Assembly (NCBI GenBank): GCA_002790095.1
Contig: PFUL01000141.1
Coordinates: 1 to 49,197 of the forward strand
Direction: 5' to 3'
Source: Elusimicrobia bacterium CG_4_9_14_3_um_filter_62_55
Lineage (GTDB): Bacteria; Elusimicrobiota; Elusimicrobia; UBA1565
Length of the DNA stretch: 49,197 bases
Part shown: positions 44,662 to 49,197 of the stretch, in pieces
Layout of the letters: every line of letters begins with the position of its first letter
Numbering within the stretch: the stretch's first letter is position 1
Translations under genes and position numbers: made by a program
Notes under the pieces: model-generated
What the model saw: only the letters and a program-made list of their open reading frames with translations
Databases searched by the model: none
Told to the model about the DNA's origin: nothing

Positions 44662-46506
44662 TCAGTCGAGGAGTTCTTCCGCGGAATCCCGTTCGGCGCG
44701 TTTACGCTCGTGCGGGTTCAGCAGCTTTTTGCGCAGCCGAAGCTTCAACGGCGTCACTTCGACCAACTCGTCGGCCTCGATATAGGCGATCGCCTGCTCG
44801 AGGGTGATCGGACGCGGCGGAACCAAGGTGAGGGCTTCGTCGGTCGATTTCGTGCGCATGTTGGACATCTGCTTCGCCTTGCACGGGTTGACGACCAGAT
44901 CGTTGTCCCGGCTGTTCTCGCCGACGATCATCCCGGGGTAGACTTCGACGCTCGGGTGGATGAACATCGTCGCGCGGTCCTGCAGGCCGTAGAGCGCGTA
45001 GGCGGTCGAAGTCCCGGGTTCCTTCGCGACCAGAACCCCGTTCTTTCGGTGGGAACTGTCCCCGGCCTGAAGGGCGTAGCCGTGGAAGCTGTGGTACATG
45101 GTTCCAGTGCCGCGGGTCAGCGTCAGGAAGTCGGACTTGAAGCCGATCAGCGCGCGCGCGGGAACGAGATACTCCAGTCTCAGGCGCCCGGAACTGTCGG
45201 TGGTCATGTTTTGCATCTTGCCGCCGCGATTTCCCAACGTCTCAAAGAGCGGTCCTTGAAATTCCGAGTCCACATCGATGTAGAGCGCCTCGATGGGTTC
45301 GTGAATTTGTCCGTTGACGCGCTTGAGGATCACCTCGGGGCGCGATACCGCGAGTTCGTAGCCCTCGCGGCGCATCGCTTCGATCAGCACGGAGAGATGG
45401 AGTTCCCCGCGTCCGGAAACCTTAAACCTTCCCTCACCCGGCAGTTCGACGATCTTGAGACCGACGTTCGTTTTCTGCTCTTCCAGCAGGCGAGCCTTTA
45501 AATGGCGGCTCGTGACGTACTTCCCGTCCTTGCCGGCGAACGGGCTGTCGTTGACCATAAACTGCATCGCAAGCGTCGGTTCGTCGATCGTCAGCGCCGG
45601 AAGCGCTTCGGGATTTTCGGGAGAGGCGATCGTGTCGCCGACATCGACCGTTTCGATTCCGGCCAAAGAGACGATGTCGCCCGCGCGGGCTTCCTTGATC
45701 TCGGCCTGGCCGAGGCCGGTGAAGCACATCAATCGCGTCACCTTATGCTTGGTGACGCCTCCGCCGCTTTTGACGAGCGCGACGGTCTCCCCGACGCGCA
45801 CCGCGCCCCGGCTGATCCGGCCGATTCCGATTTTCCCGATGTAGTTGGAATTGTCCAGCATCGTGACCTGCATTTGCAGCGTGCCGTTTTCGTCGACCGG
45901 CGGCGGGGGGACACGCTCCAAAATCGCGTCGAAAAGAGGGGTCAGGTCCTTCCCGGGGGTTCCGGGGTCCGCAGAGGCCCATCCCTGCTTCGCTGCGGCA
46001 TAAAAAACGGGAAAGTCGAGTTGCTCGTCATCGGCGCCCAAATCGATCAAAAGGCAGCTGACCTCATCGAGCACTTCGGCGGGACGGATATGAGGGCGGT
46101 CCATCTTGTTGATGACCACGATCGGCGGAAGGCCCCGGTCGAGCGCTTTGTGAAGCACGAATTTCGTCTGCGGCATCGGCCCTTCGACGGCGTCGACGAT
46201 GAGCAAGACCCCGTCCACCATCTGCAGCACACGCTCGACTTCTGATCCGAAATCCGCGTGTCCGGGAGTGTCCACGATGTTTAAGGTCCGGCCCGCATAG
46301 GCGACCGAAGTGCATTTGGAGAGAATCGTGATGCCCCGCTCCATCTCCTGTTCGTTGGTGTCGAGAGCCTGACCCTTCGGGGCTTCCCCGTGGATCGTGA
46401 CTCCGGTTTGGCCGAGCATCGCGTCGACCAAGGTGGTCTTTCCGTGGTCGACGTGGGCGATGATCGCGATGTTGCGCACGTCGGCGCGGTCTTGTTTGGA
46501 GCTCAT
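44662..46506 (-). CDS. typA: Ribosome-associated GTPase TypA/BipA
   Basis: 614 residues. Translation-factor GTPase that helps 50S assembly and stress adaptation. G1 [10 protein letters not shown]2 region [10 protein letters not shown]3 DTPGHADF, G4 NKMDR; then domain II, the EF-G-like domains ([35 protein letters not shown]) and the TypA-specific C-terminal domain ([60 protein letters not shown]). Length is normal. A promoter and two strong hairpins lie between it and the upstream gene. Confidence 0.97.
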   Translation of the reverse strand: MSSKQDRADVRNIAIIAHVDHGKTTLVDAMLGQTGVTIHGEAPKGQALDTNEQEMERGITILSKCTSVAYAGRTLNIVDTPGHADFGSEVERVLQMVDGVLLIVDAVEGPMPQTKFVLHKALDRGLPPIVVINKMDRPHIRPAEVLDEVSCLLIDLGADDEQLDFPVFYAAAKQGWASADPGTPGKDLTPLFDAILERVPPPPVDENGTLQMQVTMLDNSNYIGKIGIGRISRGAVRVGETVALVKSGGGVTKHKVTRLMCFTGLGQAEIKEARAGDIVSLAGIETVDVGDTIASPENPEALPALTIDEPTLAMQFMVNDSPFAGKDGKYVTSRHLKARLLEEQKTNVGLKIVELPGEGRFKVSGRGELHLSVLIEAMRREGYELAVSRPEVILKRVNGQIHEPIEALYIDVDSEFQGPLFETLGNRGGKMQNMTTDSSGRLRLEYLVPARALIGFKSDFLTLTRGTGTMYHSFHGYALQAGDSSHRKNGVLVAKEPGTSTAYALYGLQDRATMFIHPSVEVYPGMIVGENSRDNDLVVNPCKAKQMSNMRTKSTDEALTLVPPRPITLEQAIAYIEADELVEVTPLKLRLRKKLLNPHERKRAERDSAEELLD

Positions 46507-46624
46507 GTTTGCTACTCACAGGAAGCGGACCGCCGGGAATCCCCCGCGGTCCGCTTGTTTAAAGAAGAAAGCCACCTGCAAGGTGTCGTACGCGTCGTGG
46601 GGCGGTGGCTTCCAAATCTGAACG
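46507..46624 (-). ncRNA. Structured typA leader RNA (predicted)
   Basis: Predicted transcript from about 46624 to the typA ATG. First element: AAGCCACC pairing with GGTGGCTT (46569-46611) followed on the minus strand by TTTCTTCTTT, a terminator-like hairpin. Inside it CACCT/AGGTG (46574-46586) can form a small alternative hairpin. Second element: AGCGGACCGC pairing perfectly with GCGGTCCGCT (46524-46555), ending 17 bases before the ATG. This could be an attenuator or a short stand-alone RNA with its own terminator. I do not recognise the family. Confidence 0.5.
46569..46611 (-). terminator. Intrinsic terminator-like hairpin in the typA leader
   Basis: Eight-base-pair outer stem AAGCCACC/GGTGGCTT, with the minus-strand tail TTTCTTCTTT at 46561-46570. 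It lies 62 bases past the zinc-ribbon gene stop, so it may end that transcript, attenuate typA, or both. Confidence 0.6.
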
Positions 46625-46630
46625 CCCGCC

Positions 46631-46660
46631 ATTCTACCTTTTCCCCGTGGGGGATAGCAA
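46631..46660 (-). promoter_or_regulatory. Promoter upstream of typA
   Basis: Minus strand: TTGCTA (46655-46660), an 18-base spacer, TAGAAT (46631-46636). Four of six bases match the -35 consensus start TTG plus A, and five of six match TATAAT. Predicted start is near 46624, giving a leader of about 118 bases before typA. Confidence 0.6.
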
Positions 46661-46672
46661 CGCAACAGCGGT

Positions 46673-47638
46673 TCAACGATCGGGGATTTCGGGATACAGA
46701 ATCAGATCCCGCCGCACGGCTTTTGCGCCGCCGATCCAGGGCTTATGCGTGGGGCGCGCCGCGCGCAGCTGCTGCCGGGCCGATAGGGGGGATTTATCGT
46801 ACGGCGGGGATTTCTCGTCGAAATAGTCCGCCAGATAGTAAGGGTGGTCGACGAGCAGCCGGAAGCCGCCCTTTACCGCGGGCACCTCAAATTCGTAGCG
46901 TCCCTTCGCGTCCGATTGCGCGGTGAAAATTTTCTGTTCCGTCGAATCCATCAGCATCAGTTCGGCGCCCACGACCGGCTTGAGGGAAATCATGTCGTAG
47001 AGGCGGCCTTGGAACAACCAATCACCGGCCTCCGGGTCATTTCCGGTTTCCTCTGCGTTCTTGGAGGAGGAGCCTTTCGGCTTCGACGCCTCCAGCTTGC
47101 GGTCGACTTCCGCGTTCAGGGCTTTCATTCTGGGGTCGTCGAGCGGATCGAAGGTCTGTTCCTTCATCGGACCCGATGGCGCTTGGGGGAGCGCGGCAGC
47201 CGCTTCACGGGCCTCCTCCGCAGCCGTCAGCGGCGCGGGTTCGGGAAGCGTCAACGACGGCGCGGCGGGAGGTTCCACGGGTGCCGCACCGAGCCCGAAC
47301 AGCATCAAAATATTATCGAAGGCTCCGATCTTAAACAAAAGAAAGGCCCCGCCCAAAATCGCGACGGTTTTCAGGGTCCCGCCCTGCGGAGGCGGCGTCA
47401 CGACGGGGGGTTGGAACGCCGGCTGCGCCGGGTTCGTCTCGGCGCCAATCGAGACTTCCTCCGAGGACGGCGATGCGCCCCCCGGCGAGGGTATCGCGGA
47501 AGCCGCTTCGGCTTTGCGGGACGTCTGCGGCGCGTGCGCCCGTGGATCCTGGCTTTCGGAGTCCGGCAAAACGAATTGACAGAAGGGACAATTCGGTCCC
47601 GGATTCTTAAGCTCGAATTGACAATTCGGGCACTTCAC
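46673..47638 (-). CDS. Zinc-ribbon membrane protein with carboxypeptidase-regulatory-like domain
   Basis: 321 residues from a GTG at 47638. A zinc ribbon with Cys3, Cys6, Cys17 and Cys20 (CPNC, CPFC) is followed by a Pro/Ser-rich linker, a hydrophobic segment at about 90-115 (TVAILGGAFLLFKIGAFDNI), a Pro/Ala-rich stretch, and a beta-rich domain at about 205-290 (LFQGRLYDMISLKPVVGAEL, TAQSDAKGRYEFEVPAVKGG) of the carboxypeptidase-regulatory/CNA-B type. It resembles other zinc-ribbon-plus-membrane proteins of the same genome (one lies between kdsA and lptC). Function unknown; a cytoplasm-to-periplasm adaptor is possible. Confidence 0.8.
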   Translation of the reverse strand: MKCPNCQFELKNPGPNCPFCQFVLPDSESQDPRAHAPQTSRKAEAASAIPSPGGASPSSEEVSIGAETNPAQPAFQPPVVTPPPQGGTLKTVAILGGAFLLFKIGAFDNILMLFGLGAAPVEPPAAPSLTLPEPAPLTAAEEAREAAAALPQAPSGPMKEQTFDPLDDPRMKALNAEVDRKLEASKPKGSSSKNAEETGNDPEAGDWLFQGRLYDMISLKPVVGAELMLMDSTEQKIFTAQSDAKGRYEFEVPAVKGGFRLLVDHPYYLADYFDEKSPPYDKSPLSARQQLRAARPTHKPWIGGAKAVRRDLILYPEIPDR

Positions 47639-47644
47639 CCCGTT

Positions 47645-47650
47645 AGTTTA
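47645..47650 (-). promoter_or_regulatory. -10-like TAAACT six bases before a GTG (leaderless)
   Basis: On the minus strand TAAACT, then AACGGG, then the GTG at 47638. Same hexamer and spacing as at 41163-41168. A small hairpin TGCCC-TTCTTC-GGGCA (47656-47671) just upstream may end the previous transcript. Confidence 0.55.
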
Positions 47651-47685
47651 ATGGAATGCCCGAAGAAGGGCAAGTGCAGTGCGCG

Positions 47686-49197
47686 TCAGCTCGGCTTTCT
47701 GTTCGTCCAGCCCAAAGCGTAGGGCATCGGCGAGATGAAGAACAGGTACAAGAACGCGACGAGCACCATCGCCTGGAGCGGCAAAGAACCGTAGAACGGA
47801 TCGGCCGGGCGGGGCGGATCATCCTCGAGACGGTGTCCCGATCGGCGCACGCGCGAACGACGCGGCGCGGGGCGGGATTCGAAGGGGGGGGTGACCAGGC
47901 CGGCCTGTACCGTCTCTGGAAGCTCCGAGGTTTCCGCCGAGGGGGCGGCGACCGACGCCGCACCCGCCGAGACCGCGTCCCGCAGCAGCGCCGCAACCGG
48001 CGCCTGCACAACCGCGACAGTGCGCTTGCCCTCCGGGAACGGATCCCGGGTCACGAATGCCCAAAGCGACGCGAACGTGGAACTCTCGCCGGACTGGGGC
48101 GGCTGCCCGGGTGTCAGGTTCGCGGTCGCGCCGGCCGCGCGCGGACCGGGAGCGGATACCATCACCGATTGCGCAGGGCGTTCCTCTCGCTCGGCGTTGC
48201 GCACCGGATCGATAGGATCGCCGTAGGTCGGCATCGACCGGGCGGGGACCGACATCGCTTCCGGCATCGGAGCCGCGGTGAAGGGAACATCTTTGCGGTC
48301 CCAGCCGCCCATGCGAACAGTTTCTTCGGGGGCACCCGCTTCTGTGGGGGAACCCGCAGAAGCGCCGCCGCCCGAAGAGGATCCGCCGCTCGAACCGCCG
48401 CCGGAGCCTCCACCCGACCCGCCGCCGGAGGAACCTCCGCCTGAACCGCCGGTGGATCCCGTCGGAGAGGGATCTCCGCCCGAGGGTCCGTCCGTCGGTC
48501 CCGGAGCGGAGGGACCCGGTTTGGGGCTGCTCCCGGTGCTGGGGCCCGAGTCGTCCGGACTTGGATTTGTTCCGGTCGTTGCAGCCGGGCGAGTTCTCGC
48601 CGCGGCCGTCTCTACGGGAGCGGGCTTCGTTTTCGGATCGGGCTTTGCCGACGCGACGAGAACCGGCGGCTTGGGTGCGGGACGCTCTTCTTTCCGGTCG
48701 TCCGTCAAGACTAGACGAGGATCGGGTCCGCGTTCGGGGGAGGGTTCCTTCGGTTCGGCGGGCGGAGCCGCGACGACGACCGGTGGTTTCCGATTTTCCT
48801 CGGTCTTTACTTCCATCTGCGCGAGCGCCGTTTCCGCCAAGACGATCGGCTCGGGAGTCGGTTGAGGGCGAAACGTCGGGACGACGGAGTGGAACAAAGC
48901 GATCGCCCGGGTTCCTCCGGGAATCCGCTCGAGCAAAGGACGGAGGCTCAACTCGGGTTTCGCGTCGGCGATCCGGATCTTGGTTTCGGCTGATTTTTCG
49001 ATGCGAGGGTCGGCCTTCGTGCGGGGATCGAGCTTCACCTTGGCGTCGGCGAGTTCCACCGTCCGGGTACGGGTGTCGGTTTTTAAACGCGCCTTGGCCT
49101 TCGCGTCCGCCAATTCCACAGTCCGGGTGCGGGGATCAGCCTTCGTGCGGGGATCGAGCTTCGCCTTCGCTTTGGCGTCGGCCAGTTCCACCGGGCG
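47686..49197 (-). CDS. Low-complexity tail-anchored envelope protein, N-terminus beyond the window
   Basis: At least 503 residues; the frame is open through the window edge. Near the visible N-terminus are repeats of VELADAKxK followed by LDPRTKADPR or LKTDTRTRT (units at about 49191-49120, 49119-49060 and 49059-48973). Then come long Pro/Ala/Thr-rich stretches, a Gly/Ser tract at about 48470-48340 and, at the very end, one membrane helix (PLQAMVLVAFLYLFFISPMP). Such composition suggests an extended periplasm-spanning or surface protein fixed by its C-terminus. I recognise no enzyme domain. It lies upstream of the zinc-ribbon protein with a 47-base gap. Confidence 0.7.
   Translation of the reverse strand, partial: RPVELADAKAKAKLDPRTKADPRTRTVELADAKAKARLKTDTRTRTVELADAKVKLDPRTKADPRIEKSAETKIRIADAKPELSLRPLLERIPGGTRAIALFHSVVPTFRPQPTPEPIVLAETALAQMEVKTEENRKPPVVVAAPPAEPKEPSPERGPDPRLVLTDDRKEERPAPKPPVLVASAKPDPKTKPAPVETAAARTRPAATTGTNPSPDDSGPSTGSSPKPGPSAPGPTDGPSGGDPSPTGSTGGSGGGSSGGGSGGGSGGGSSGGSSSGGGASAGSPTEAGAPEETVRMGGWDRKDVPFTAAPMPEAMSVPARSMPTYGDPIDPVRNAEREERPAQSVMVSAPGPRAAGATANLTPGQPPQSGESSTFASLWAFVTRDPFPEGKRTVAVVQAPVAALLRDAVSAGAASVAAPSAETSELPETVQAGLVTPPFESRPAPRRSRVRRSGHRLEDDPPRPADPFYGSLPLQAMVLVAFLYLFFISPMPYALGWTNRKPS

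Noticed and set aside
49060-49191. Repeats that might suggest a CRISPR array
   Set aside because: The repeats are contiguous, in frame with the coding region and lack spacers of constant length; no cas genes are present. They are protein repeats.

Overview
The window is 49 kb of GC-rich (roughly 60-65% by eye), very gene-dense bacterial chromosome with no gap above about 230 bases between genes. The gene content is that of a Gram-negative (diderm) bacterium: KDO and heptose sugar synthesis, lipid A and core transferases, Lpt transport, SecDF-YajC, Lgt, a PorV-like outer-membrane barrel and a pilin-like protein. The gene mix (zinc-ribbon membrane proteins, pilin-G-like domains, UPF0164/PorV-like barrels, a FlgD-like C-terminal domain on a secreted protease) resembles Elusimicrobiota or a neighbouring uncultured phylum. 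That placement is inference; no rRNA is present to settle it.

Layout. 1-93: the 3' end (domains V and VI) of a group II intron, lying against the start of a four-S1-domain RNA-binding protein (92-1240). 1247-1318: a large imperfect palindrome between convergent genes. 1320-29751: an unbroken minus-strand run of 30 genes, mostly joined by 4-bp ATGA/GTGA overlaps. Read in the direction of transcription it is yebC-ruvC-ruvA-ruvB-spoIID-queA-tgt-yajC-secD-secF, an unrecognised gene, a DUF374 acyltransferase, waaA, several glycosyltransferases, a NodB deacetylase, a heptosyltransferase, lpxK, a gmhB/DUF3108 fusion and a membrane TPR protein. An extended -10 promoter follows, then heptose-7-P kinase, kdsB, pyrG, kdsA, a zinc-ribbon protein, lptC, lptA and lptB. 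This is an almost complete route from sedoheptulose and arabinose phosphates through KDO/heptose activation to lipid A-core assembly and export, with CTP synthase placed between the two KDO genes.

29867-32505: a SirB1-like protein (minus), then YgfZ-like and short-chain dehydrogenase genes (plus) and a tRNA-Arg(UCG) gene that contains the dehydrogenase stop codon. 32671-38260: a HEAT-repeat protein, a large secreted M36-type metalloprotease with a FlgD-like C-terminal domain, and a PorV-like barrel, all in one overlapping operon that looks like a type IX-like secretion cargo plus carrier. 38284-43228: HNH nuclease, periplasmic transglutaminase-like protein with a duplicated DUF350 membrane protein, a pilin-G-like membrane protein (minus), lgt and a cyclopropane-synthase-like methyltransferase. 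43233-49197 (minus): an AurF-like diiron protein, a half-size glycosyltransferase-like protein, typA with a structured leader, a zinc-ribbon envelope protein and a truncated low-complexity envelope protein running off the edge.

Most notable: (1) a -10-like hexamer TANNNT sits 6 bases (5 in one case) before the start codon of eight transcription-unit head genes, which points to frequent leaderless transcripts; (2) a heptosyltransferase with a duplicated acceptor-side domain; (3) gmhB continuous with a secreted DUF3108 protein; (4) the protease/PorV pair; (5) the group II intron boundary falling at the start codon of the S1 gene.
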